From positions 1-6,209 of the forward strand of contig DATHVR010000148.1 in the NCBI GenBank assembly GCA_035461175.1: a DNA stretch of 6,209 bases, read 5' to 3'. Under the pieces are notes generated by a model that was not told the origin of the DNA, searched no databases, and worked only from the letters and a program-made list of their open reading frames with translations. Shown one piece after another: positions 1 through 6,055 of the stretch. A program made the translations under genes and the position numbers. Source of the stretch: DATHVR01 sp035461175 (GTDB lineage Bacteria > Actinomycetota > Acidimicrobiia > Spongiisociales > ZC4RG35). Position 1 is the first letter of the stretch. Each line of letters starts with the position of its first letter.

Positions 1-47
1 GCCCCATCCACTGTTATCGTGACGATCGAGATCATCTCCCCACCCCC

Positions 48-95
48 TTTTCGCGACAGAATTGCGCGCTATAGTGCGCAATTCTGTCGCGAAAA
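48..95. repeat. 48-bp near-perfect palindrome downstream of fdhB
   Basis: Positions 48-67 (TTTTCGCGACAGAATTGCGC) are the exact reverse complement of 76-95. The 8-base centre (68-75) itself contains the palindrome CTATAG, so the whole 48 bp is self-complementary except for one G/T pair at 68 and 75, which would be a G-U wobble in RNA. It lies about 60 nt past the fdhB stop. Transcribed from fdhB it would form a very long hairpin, but no U-run follows it (AAAAGGGG follows on that strand), so it is not a classic intrinsic terminator. A dispersed intergenic palindrome, a dyad for a DNA-binding protein, or a Rho-type or mRNA-end stabiliser are all possible. Confidence 0.9.
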
Positions 96-120
96 CGGAA
101 GGGCGACCTCTCGGATCTGG

Positions 121-153
121 CTTCCGACTTCCGACTTCCGACTTCCGACTTCC
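121..153. repeat. Heptanucleotide tandem repeat (CTTCCGA), 4.7 copies
   Basis: Four perfect copies of CTTCCGA and a partial fifth run from 121 to 153 and abut the fdhB stop codon (154-156) with no gap. Because the period is 7, the tract shifts frame at each unit and is not a protein repeat. A sister tract with unit ACCTCCG lies at the other end of the window (6184-6209). Slippage-prone tracts like this often vary in copy number between strains. Confidence 0.92.
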
Positions 154-1860
154 TCACAAGATCCCCAGGCCGATCGCCGAGCGGACCACCGAGGAGGCAG
201 TGTGGCCGAGGCCGCAGATCGAGGCGTCTTTCATGGCCCGGTCGAGCTCGTCGATGAGGTCGGCATCGACCCGGTCGGTGGCGCGGGCCACCGCCTCCTC
301 CACCCGCACCGTCCCCACCCGGCACGGGACACACTGTCCGCAGGATTCGTCGCGAAAGAAGCGGGCGATCCGAGACACCACCCAGCGCATGTCGGTGTCG
401 GGCCCGAAGGCCATGATGACTCCGGAGCCGAGGGTGACATCGGCCGCCCGGCTGTCCTCGAAGGTGAGAGGGAGGTCCCAGCGGTCGCCGGCCACCAGCG
501 TTCCGGCCGCCCCGCCCAGGAGCAGGAAGGGGATCTGGTCGAGGTCGCCGCCGGCGGACTCGACCGCCTCGCCCAGTCGGGTCCCGGACTCGAGTTCGTA
601 GACCCCCGGCCGGGCCAGGTTCCCGGACAGGCAGAAGAGCCGGGTCCCGGGCGACTGCTCGGTGCCGGTGGCGGCGTAGGCCGCCCCGCCATCGAGAAGG
701 ATGCGAGGGACGTTGATCAGCGTCTCGACGTTGTTGATGACGGTGGGGCGGCCGAAGAGGCCGGCGACGGTGGGGAACGGCGGCTTCTGGCGCGGCTCAC
801 CCCGGTAGCCCTCGATCGATGCGAAGAGCGCCGTCTCCTCGCCGCAGATGTATGCCCCCTGCCCCCGGCGCAGTTCGATGTCGAAGGCCAGGCCGGATCC
901 CATCACGTCCGGTCCGAGCAGACCCGCCCGTCCGGCCGAGTCGATGGCGCCTTGCAGGCGCCGGGTGGCGTCCGGGTACTCGCCGCGGACGTAGATGTAG
1001 CCCTGCTCGGCACCCACGGTCACTCCGGCAATGGTGAGGGCTTCGATCACGGCGAAGGGGTCGCCCTCCATCACCACCCGATCCTTGAACGTGCCCGGCT
1101 CGGACTCGTCGGCGTTGCAGATCACATAGCGGGGTCCGGGCTGGCTGCGGGCTCCGTCCCACTTGATACCGGTGGGAAAGGCAGCCCCGCCCCGGCCGCG
1201 CAGGTTGGACGCCGTGATCTCCTCGATCACCGCCTCCGGGCCCGTCTGAAGGGCGACGGCGAGGGCGGCGTAGCCGCTGTGGCTTCGGTAGTCGTCGAGG
1301 GAGGTCGGGTCCACCACCCCCACCCGGGCCAGCAACGGACCGGGGGCGATGAAAGGTTGGGGGAAGTATGGCGATTCACCCCCCACGGCAGCGTCGACGT
1401 CGGCGAGGGTCGCAGCCAAGACCACCGAGTCGGGCTGGCCGGCCCGCTGGACGTAGGCGGCCGGCCGGCGGTCGCACTGTCCTAGACAGGGGCTGGCCAC
1501 CACGTCGTCCCGATCGCCCAGCGCAGCCACCAGGTCCGGTCCGCAGGCGATGTCGTCGCAGACGTGGGCGACAACGTCGGGCCGGACTTCGGTGGACAGG
1601 AGGGCATAGAAGGTGGCGACCGAATAGACCTCGGCGGGCGGCACCTGCAGGCGCCGGGCGATCTCGTCGATCGCTCCGGGCGAGACCCAGCCCACCTCCG
1701 ACTGCACCGCGGCGAGGGCAGGCAGCAGATGATGCCGCAGCGAGCGGGCACTGCGCACTACCCGCCCCGGTTCGTCCACGCTCAGCGCCGCCGGTACCGC
1801 CGCCTCGACCACTCTGTGCTCGGCCTCGGTGGCCGGAGCCCCGATCAGCTTCAGATCCAT
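154..1860 (-). CDS. fdhB: NAD-dependent formate dehydrogenase beta subunit, NuoE-NuoF fusion
   Basis: 568 aa diaphorase subunit that would take electrons from the alpha subunit and reduce NAD+ through FMN. Residues 1-~160 are a NuoE/FdsG thioredoxin-like domain with the [2Fe-2S] ligands C101, C106, C125 and C129 (Cx4C, CLGQC). Residues ~165-568 are NuoF/FdsB-like: the nucleotide-binding RGRGGAAFPTG (221-231), the FMN loop NADESEPG (249-256), GAYICGEE (335-342), and a C-terminal [4Fe-4S] site C507, C510, C513 (SCGQCVPC) with fourth ligand C549. The ATG at 1860 is chosen because the NuoE homology begins soon after it; it is preceded by a modest GGGGGGA. The frame stays open further upstream, but that part overlaps fdhA. 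The length is close to the fused beta subunit of Methylorubrum extorquens FDH1 as I remember it (~570 aa). It lies 76 nt after fdhA. Function is secure at family level; the substrate is inferred from fdhA, since the same module occurs in NAD-linked hydrogenases and complex I. Confidence 0.93.
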   Translation of the reverse strand: MDLKLIGAPATEAEHRVVEAAVPAALSVDEPGRVVRSARSLRHHLLPALAAVQSEVGWVSPGAIDEIARRLQVPPAEVYSVATFYALLSTEVRPDVVAHVCDDIACGPDLVAALGDRDDVVASPCLGQCDRRPAAYVQRAGQPDSVVLAATLADVDAAVGGESPYFPQPFIAPGPLLARVGVVDPTSLDDYRSHSGYAALAVALQTGPEAVIEEITASNLRGRGGAAFPTGIKWDGARSQPGPRYVICNADESEPGTFKDRVVMEGDPFAVIEALTIAGVTVGAEQGYIYVRGEYPDATRRLQGAIDSAGRAGLLGPDVMGSGLAFDIELRRGQGAYICGEETALFASIEGYRGEPRQKPPFPTVAGLFGRPTVINNVETLINVPRILLDGGAAYAATGTEQSPGTRLFCLSGNLARPGVYELESGTRLGEAVESAGGDLDQIPFLLLGGAAGTLVAGDRWDLPLTFEDSRAADVTLGSGVIMAFGPDTDMRWVVSRIARFFRDESCGQCVPCRVGTVRVEEAVARATDRVDADLIDELDRAMKDASICGLGHTASSVVRSAIGLGIL

Positions 1861-1881
1861 GCATCCCCCCGGAAAAGACCG

Positions 1882-1914
1882 CGAACCTGAGGTTCGGCTG
1901 TACCGGGGCGGTAC
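1882..1914 (-). promoter_or_regulatory. Two adjacent hairpins between fdhA and fdhB
   Basis: In the 76-nt gap between fdhA and fdhB the transcript can form GUACCG-CCC-CGGUAC (1914 to 1900) and then CGAACC-UCA-GGUUCG (1896 to 1882). Both have perfect 6-bp stems and 3-nt loops, one base apart. A UUUU run follows at 1876-1873, six bases beyond the second stem. This could be a partial terminator or attenuator, or a processing or stability element that sets the FdhA to FdhB ratio. The hairpins are visible; the function is inference. Confidence 0.5.
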
Positions 1915-1936
1915 AAAAGTCTCTCGAATTGCGGGC

Positions 1937-3835
1937 TCACGACAGTCGCTCCAGCCTGATGGCGGTGGCCTTGAACTCGGCGGTCCCGGACTTGGTATCC
2001 CAGGCCTCGATCGTGAGTCGGTTGACGTCGACAGCGTCCGGATAGTGGATGGCCATGAAGGTGAGACCGCCCCGCAACTCGGGATCGACCCGGACCGGCG
2101 CCTCGATTGACCCCCTACGTGAGGCGACCCGCACCATCTCGCCGTCGCTGATCCCCAGACGCTCGGCGTCATCGCGGGAAACGTCGATGGTGGCGCCGAT
2201 ACGGCGGGGTGACTCGAATCCGCCCGACTGGACGCCGGTGTTGAAACCATCGAGATGGCGTCCGGTGGTCATCCGCAGCGGGAACTCGTCGCTCAGCGTG
2301 TCGACGGGGGCGAGCCAATCGACGGGTATGAAAGGAGCCGGGTCGGCCACGTCGTCTTTCCACAGGCGGGCATGGAGGAACAAACTGCCGGGATGATCCT
2401 CGTCGGGGCAGGGCCACTGAATCCCTCCCAACTCCTCCAATCTCCGATAGCTCATCCCGGCGTGGGGGGACGACAGCGAGCGCAGCTCGTCCCACAGTTC
2501 CTCGGAGGTGGGCGACCCCCAGTCGACCCCGAGGGCGGCCGCCATTCCCACCAGGATCTCGATATCGGTCTGGGCCTCGCCGGGCGGGTCCAGCGCCTTT
2601 CTCACCCGCTGGACACGCCGTTCGGAGGAGGTGACGGTGCCCTCGCCCTCGGCCCAGTCGGCCGCCGCCGGCAGGACGACGTCGGCCAGCTCGGCGGTGG
2701 CGGTCATGAACAAGTCCTGCACCACCAGGAAATCGAGGCCGGTGAGGGCCTCGACGGCGTGGACGCCGTCGGCCTCCGACTGAGCCGGGTTCTCACCGAT
2801 GACGTAGAGGCCGCGTAGCTTGCCCGCCACCATCGCCTCGAACATCTGGGTCAGGTGCCAGCCGCGTTTGGGCGGGATAGACGTGCCCCACACCCGCTCG
2901 AACTTCGCCCGATCGTCGGGGTCCTCCACGTCCTGAAAGCCGGGCAGCTTGTTGGGTAGGGCTCCCATGTCGCCCCCACCCTGGACGTTGTTCTGACCCC
3001 GGATCGGGACCAGGCCGGATCCGTAGCGGCCGACGTGGCCGGTGAGAAGGGCCAGGCTGATGAGAGCCAGCACGTTGTCGGTGGCGGTGTGGTGTTCGGT
3101 GATGCCCAGCGTCCAACAGATCTGGGCGGTGGGAGCGGTGGCATAGGCGATGGCCATCTCCCGGATCGCCTCGGCCGGGATTCCGGTGATGGCGGATGCT
3201 CGTTCTAGGTCGTATTCGGCCACCTTGGCGGCGTAACCGTCGAATCCCGTGGTGGCCCGGCCGATGAACTCGGTGTTGTGGAGCCCCTCGTCGATGATCA
3301 CCTTGGCCATGGCATTGGCCAGGGCGATGTCCGAGCCGACATCGATGCCCAGCCACACATCGGCCCACTGGGCGCTCTCGCTTCGACGGGGATCGACGGC
3401 ATACAACCGTGCACCGTTGCGGACACCCTGGAGTAGGTGGTGGAAGAAGATCGGGTGGGCATTGCGCGCGTTCGAGCCCCAGAGGATGATCAGATCGGTG
3501 GTCTCGATCTCCTCATAGGAACTGGTACCGCCTCCGGCTCCGAGCACAGCCACCAGACCGGTGACGCTGGGAGCGTGTCAAGTGCGGTTGCAGGAATCGA
3601 TGTTGTTGGTGCCCAGCACGGTGCGGGCGAACTTCTGGGCCAGGTAGTTGGTCTCGTTGGTGGCCTTCGAGCAACTGAACAGCCCCAGGGCAGTTCCACC
3701 GTGTGTCGCCTTGACCTTGCCCAGCCCGGCGGCGGCGGCCGTAAGCGCGTTCTCCCAACTGGTGGGGCGCAGTTCGCCATCGACCCGCACGAGCGGAGTC
3801 GTGAGCCGGGGTCGGCGATGGGTTCGCATCTTCAT
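1937..3835 (-). CDS. fdhA: Formate dehydrogenase alpha subunit, selenoprotein (UGA read as Sec86)
   Basis: Molybdopterin-dependent formate dehydrogenase catalytic subunit, 632 aa if the in-frame TGA at 3578-3580 is read as selenocysteine. The reading frame continues unchanged across the TGA, and the flanking residues SCNRT-U-HAPSVTGL match the family active site. Sec86 is followed by the proton-relay His87. The catalytic Arg279 lies in PIRGQNNVQGGGDMGALP. Sec86 to Arg279 is 193 residues, the same spacing as Sec140 to Arg333 in E. coli FdhF. Residues ~518-632 are the C-terminal molybdopterin-dinucleotide-binding domain. The ATG at 3835 is chosen because GGAGGTGATC stands just upstream; an alternative ATG at 3871 overlaps the VOC stop (ATGA) and would add 12 residues. 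Oddity: residue 11 onward (LTTPLVR) aligns to about residue 65 of FdhF, so the N-terminal CxxCxxxC...C [4Fe-4S] segment is absent. No NuoG-like Fe-S extension is present either. The partner is FdhB, encoded next. Confidence 0.93.
3537..3574 (-). promoter_or_regulatory. Bacterial SECIS hairpin of fdhA
   Basis: Immediately after UGA-CAC the mRNA folds as follows: lower stem GCUCC/GGAGC (3574-3570 with 3541-3537), a C/C mismatch, AGC/GCU (3568-3566 with 3545-3543), a 3-nt UGU bulge on the 3' side (3548-3546), and upper stem GUCACC/GGUGGC (3565-3560 with 3554-3549, one U-G pair). It closes on the apical loop GGUCU (3559-3555). The loop begins 18 nt after the UGA. From memory, E. coli fdhF has the same GGUCU apical sequence at the same distance, which is where SelB binds. 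The hairpin lies inside the coding region, as bacterial SECIS elements do. Confidence 0.88.
3578..3580 (-). other. In-frame UGA recoded as selenocysteine (Sec86 of FdhA)
   Basis: The codon order is ATC GAT TCC TGC AAC CGC ACT TGA CAC GCT CCC. The frame is homologous to formate dehydrogenase on both sides with no shift, and the TGA occupies the one position where this family has Cys or Sec as the Mo/W ligand. The true stop of fdhA is a second TGA at 1937-1939. Confidence 0.92.
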
Positions 3836-3840
3836 GATTC

Positions 3841-3850
3841 GATCACCTCC
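3841..3850 (-). promoter_or_regulatory. Full-length Shine-Dalgarno of fdhA
   Basis: On the minus strand GGAGGTGATC is complementary to ten bases of the usual 16S rRNA 3' end, with the core GGAGG ending 10 nt before the ATG at 3835. It fixes the start of FdhA at 3835 and argues that the short N-terminus is the natural translation start, not a remnant. Confidence 0.85.
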
Positions 3851-3867
3851 TCTCCTTACTCGATCAA

Positions 3868-4257
3868 TCATGGCATCTCTGACGGCTCGACCAGCCCAAC
3901 CGAGGGTCGGCGGTTGAGGCAGAACTCATTTCCATCGGGATCGCTCATCACGGTAAGGGCGTACTCGGGCGCCTCCAGGTCGCGTACTCGAGTTCCTCCC
4001 ATCGCCTCGACGCGAGCGATGACGGGTTCGGGATCTTCCGCCACGATCTCGAAATGGACTCGGTTCTTGCTCGTCTTCACGTCCGGCACCCGCTGGAGGA
4101 CCAGGCGAACTCCGGGGGCGATCTCGGTCAGCCAGACGTAGGATTCGTTCTCCGACCTGGTTGCCACCCCGAGCAACTGGGTCCAGAAGGCCTTGGCTCG
4201 AGCGAGGTCGGCCACGTCGATCGTGATGCCCTGCACTTCGACCGCTTGGCCGGCCAT
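3868..4257 (-). CDS. VOC-family (glyoxalase/dioxygenase-like) small protein
   Basis: 129 aa soluble protein with two VOC repeats: ITIDVADLARAKAFWTQLLG (residues 11-30) opens the first. VHFEIVAEDPEPVIARVEAM (67-86) and the end motif SDPDGNEFCL (105-114) belong to the second, the pattern seen in actinobacterial Glyoxalase_6-like proteins. His68 and Glu111 stand at usual metal-ligand positions, but the first-strand ligand (normally the His of a 'DHV' motif) is Gly10, so a metalloenzyme role is uncertain. The start ATG shares its A with the TGA of the upstream regulator gene (TGATG) and has no clear ribosome site of its own, which suggests translational coupling. The stop overlaps an alternative fdhA ATG at 3871. 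Substrate unknown; a role linked to formate metabolism is suggested only by operon position. Confidence 0.85.
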   Translation of the reverse strand: MAGQAVEVQGITIDVADLARAKAFWTQLLGVATRSENESYVWLTEIAPGVRLVLQRVPDVKTSKNRVHFEIVAEDPEPVIARVEAMGGTRVRDLEAPEYALTVMSDPDGNEFCLNRRPSVGLVEPSEMP

Positions 4258-5006
4258 CACAGGTGGGGGATCAGGCTTCCGAGCCTTTCGGCTACCTCGA
4301 GCAGAAGCCGGCCGATTTCCTCGGTGGTGCCCGGAGCCGGGAACCGGTAGGCGGGACCGTGGACGTGGACAGCCCCCACCAGCCTCCCCCGGGAGTCGCG
4401 GAGGGCGGTGGCGACCGAATTGAGCCCCTCGGTCAGTTCCTCGTAGGCCCATACGTAGCCGTCGTCGTGTACCCGGGCCAAGCGCTTCCGCAGGTCCTCA
4501 GGTTCGGTGAGGGTGGCGTCCGTGTAGGCGTTCAAAGGTCGTTCGAGGAATCGCGCCAGCCGTTCCTCGGGCCAGGAGGCGAGCATGACCTGGCCGGATG
4601 GGGTGGCGTGCATCGACACTCTCGATCCGGTCCAATCGCGCACCTGGATGTCGTTGTCGGAGGAGACCTGGTCGATGTAGTGCGTTCGATGGCCGTCGGG
4701 GACGGCCAGGCCGGCGTCCTCACCGGTGAGCTCGGCCAGCACCCGCAGGTGAGGGCGGACGATCGACACCAGGTTGGCGGTGGGACTGGCCACTCCGGCG
4801 AGGGAGACGATCTGAGGCCCGATCCGGTAGCGACCCTCGTCGTCGACGCGTTCCACCGCACCGATCTCCTCCAGGGTGCGGGTGAGGCGAGCGACAGTGC
4901 TCTTGGGCAGGTCGGCGCGAGCGGCGAGATCGGTGATCCCCAGTTCTCCGGTCGCGAGTGCCTCCAGAATCCGGAAGGCCCGGGCCACGGACTGTACGCT
5001 CGCCAT
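4257..5006 (-). CDS. IclR-family transcriptional regulator
   Basis: 249 aa cytoplasmic DNA-binding protein. Residues 1-~65 form the winged helix-turn-helix: SVARAFRILEAL, then the two helices GITDLAARADLPKSTVARLTRTL (23-45) and the wing ending GRYRIGP (58-64). Residues ~75-249 are the IclR effector domain, recognisable by MHATPSGQVMLASW (132-145), by YVWAYEELTEGLNSVATAL (184-202), and by the closing helix LLEVAERLGSL. The ATG at 5006 is used because family proteins begin just before SVxRAFxIL; the frame runs 22 codons further up to 5072, but that would cover most of the divergent promoter region. It heads the minus-strand operon and so is the probable local regulator of the formate dehydrogenase genes. 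Effector unknown. An IclR-like palindrome lies about 40 bp upstream of its start. Confidence 0.93.
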   Translation of the reverse strand: MASVQSVARAFRILEALATGELGITDLAARADLPKSTVARLTRTLEEIGAVERVDDEGRYRIGPQIVSLAGVASPTANLVSIVRPHLRVLAELTGEDAGLAVPDGHRTHYIDQVSSDNDIQVRDWTGSRVSMHATPSGQVMLASWPEERLARFLERPLNAYTDATLTEPEDLRKRLARVHDDGYVWAYEELTEGLNSVATALRDSRGRLVGAVHVHGPAYRFPAPGTTEEIGRLLLEVAERLGSLIPHL

Positions 5007-5046
5007 CGAATCGCTTTCCCTAGGGTGCTGGCGGCACAGGTTACTC

Positions 5047-5063
5047 CGTGGAATCGTTCCGCG
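5047..5063. promoter_or_regulatory. Candidate IclR-type operator in the divergent promoter region
   Basis: CGTGGAATCGTTCCGCG is a 17-bp palindrome (GGAA-TCG-TTCC core, arms extended by CG/CG with one T/G mismatch) in the 73-bp gap between the IclR gene and the divergent folate gene. IclR-family operators often have a GGAA...TTCC core, so it is a good candidate for autoregulation. A partial similar motif (GAATCGCTTTCC, 5008-5019) lies next to the regulator start. No confident -35/-10 pair could be assigned on either strand. Confidence 0.5.
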
Positions 5064-5079
5064 ATGCGGCACAGGAACA

Positions 5080-5622
5080 ATGGATCCCCAAACACATAAA
5101 CGTCGGCTCCGGGAAGAACTGCTCGACCGTCCCTATCCACCCCCCGGGGTTCGGCGGCGCGTGATCGAACACGTCAGTTTGTGGCTGGAGGAGCACCGTT
5201 CCCGGGTAGTGGTGGGATTTCTCGCCATGGGTGACGAGATCGACATGAGTCCACTCGTCGACTCCCACCCCGCGATCCGTTTTGGGCTCACCCGCACCGC
5301 TCCGGGTGTCCGTCTCACCGTCCACGATTTCGCCGGGCCCAGAGAACGCCACCGGTTCGGATTCGAACAGCCCGCCGCCGATGCCGCCGGCATCCCGCCT
5401 CAGGACGTGGACGTCGTACTGGTACCCGGCCTCGCTTTCGGTCGTGACGGCCGCCGTCTGGGGAGAGGGGCGGGCTACTACGACCGCTTTCTGGCCGAGA
5501 TCGACGCCGACACCATCGGCCTGACGACCAACAACCGGATTCGTTCCGACCTCCCTCTCGAGGATCATGACGTCCGGATGGACTGGCTCGCCACCGAGGA
5601 CGGCGTGACCCGGACGGCTTAA
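5080..5622 (+). CDS. 5-formyltetrahydrofolate cyclo-ligase
   Basis: 180 aa cytoplasmic enzyme (EC 6.3.3.2) that uses ATP to convert 5-formyl-THF into 5,10-methenyl-THF, returning a side product to the active folate pool. The family signature is clear: LVPGLAFGRDGRRLGRG (114-130) followed by AGYYDRFL (131-138). The N-terminal basic helix (THKRRLREEL, 5-14) and AMGDEIDMSPLV (49-60) also fit the family. Length is normal. The ATG at 5080 has AGGA (5073-5076) at a short distance and yields the usual N-terminus; upstream in-frame starts would run through the regulator gene. It is divergent from the formate dehydrogenase operon, with 73 bp between start codons. Both act in one-carbon metabolism, but co-regulation is not shown. 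In many bacteria this gene is called ygfA or mthfs. Confidence 0.93.
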   Translation: MDPQTHKRRLREELLDRPYPPPGVRRRVIEHVSLWLEEHRSRVVVGFLAMGDEIDMSPLVDSHPAIRFGLTRTAPGVRLTVHDFAGPRERHRFGFEQPAADAAGIPPQDVDVVLVPGLAFGRDGRRLGRGAGYYDRFLAEIDADTIGLTTNNRIRSDLPLEDHDVRMDWLATEDGVTRTA

Positions 5623-5835
5623 TAGGCCGGAGGACCCATCCATCCCCGGGCGGTTGGGAATAGCTTGAGGTGTGGGCCATGGGCCGATGGGAGTGGGTCC
5701 CGAAGGGACCTCTAGGGCTGGGATGCACCGGGTCGTTGCTCGTCGCAAGACGGACGGCGTCGCCTTTCCTCACCCCTCAGCGGTATCCGTGTTCCTTGGA
5801 GACTTCTCCTCGGCTCGGACTCGATGCCGGTGGAG
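5623..5835. other. Non-coding stretch after the folate gene
   Basis: No ORF here has recognisable protein motifs or a convincing ribosome site. It contains the GGUCCC-GAA-GGGACC hairpin listed separately, and short weaker dyads such as GGAGA-CT-TCTCC near 5800. It leads into the structured repeats that begin near 5836. Confidence 0.6.
5696..5710 (+). terminator. Hairpin after the folate gene, possible weak terminator
   Basis: GGTCCC (5696-5701), GAA loop, GGGACC (5705-5710): a perfect 6-bp stem about 75 nt past the stop of the cyclo-ligase gene. Only TCTAGGG follows and there is no U-run, so intrinsic termination would be weak at best. It is the first strong dyad downstream of the gene. Confidence 0.35.
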
Positions 5836-5920
5836 AAGGGCGACGACGCCTCAGCATCGCCGTCGCCTGCTTGCCGGCTGCAGGGGTGGTTCGAAAGGCC
5901 ACCCCTGCGGTCGTTATATC
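5836..5920. repeat. Possible degenerate copy of the ~115-bp structured repeat
   Basis: It has the same order of parts as the two clear copies downstream: a GGGCGAC-type start, a first hairpin (GGCGACG 5839-5845 with CGTCGCC 5861-5867), the word TGCTTGC (5868-5874), then GTTCG (5889-5893). TGCTTGC recurs at 5981 and 6096, giving spacings of 113 and 115. Its strongest hairpin is GCAGGGGTGG (5880-5889) paired with CCACCCCTGC (5899-5908), 10 bp with a 9-nt loop, extendable by a U-G and a C-G pair. Sequence similarity to the other copies is otherwise low, so membership is tentative. Confidence 0.45.
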
Positions 5921-5939
5921 TGGTCGGGCTGTGTTGTTG

Positions 5940-6045
5940 GTCGGGCGACTTCGGGGCCGGCTTCGCCTCGCTGACCCCGTTGCTTGCGCGTTTCATGGTT
6001 GTTCGGGGCCGTGCCCCGAACAGGCGCCGGTCGCCCGACTGCTGC
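5940..6045. repeat. Structured tandem repeat, copy 1
   Basis: An outer 10-bp inverted repeat GTCGGGCGAC (5940-5949) / GTCGCCCGAC (6030-6039) encloses two hairpins. The first is CGGGG (5952-5956) with CCCCG (5975-5979). The second is GTTCGGGGC (6001-6009), loop CGT, GCCCCGAAC (6013-6021). The word TGCTTGC (5981-5987) sits between them. The last 28 nt (6018-6045) are identical in copy 2. No protein is evident in this region. Confidence 0.75.
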
Positions 6046-6055
6046 TTCGTTCTTA

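Noticed and set aside
48..95. Palindrome as an intrinsic terminator of fdhB
   Set aside because: No U-run follows the hairpin on the fdhB strand (AAAAGGGG), and the stem is far longer than usual for a terminator.
19..1485. 488-codon open frame on the plus strand
   Set aside because: It runs antisense over most of fdhB, starts in the palindrome and heptamer tract, and has low-complexity Gly/Arg/Val-rich sequence without family motifs. It is a GC-rich shadow of fdhB.
1937..3553. fdhA as two genes or a frameshifted pseudogene
   Set aside because: The frame is the same on both sides of the TGA, the TGA is at the known Sec position, and a SECIS hairpin follows. GTG 3553 lies inside the catalytic domain and has no reason to be a start.
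4876..5079. N-terminal extension of the folate cyclo-ligase
   Set aside because: The frame is open but lies antisense to the IclR gene and across the intergenic region; the family N-terminus begins at the ATG at 5080 with AGGA just upstream.
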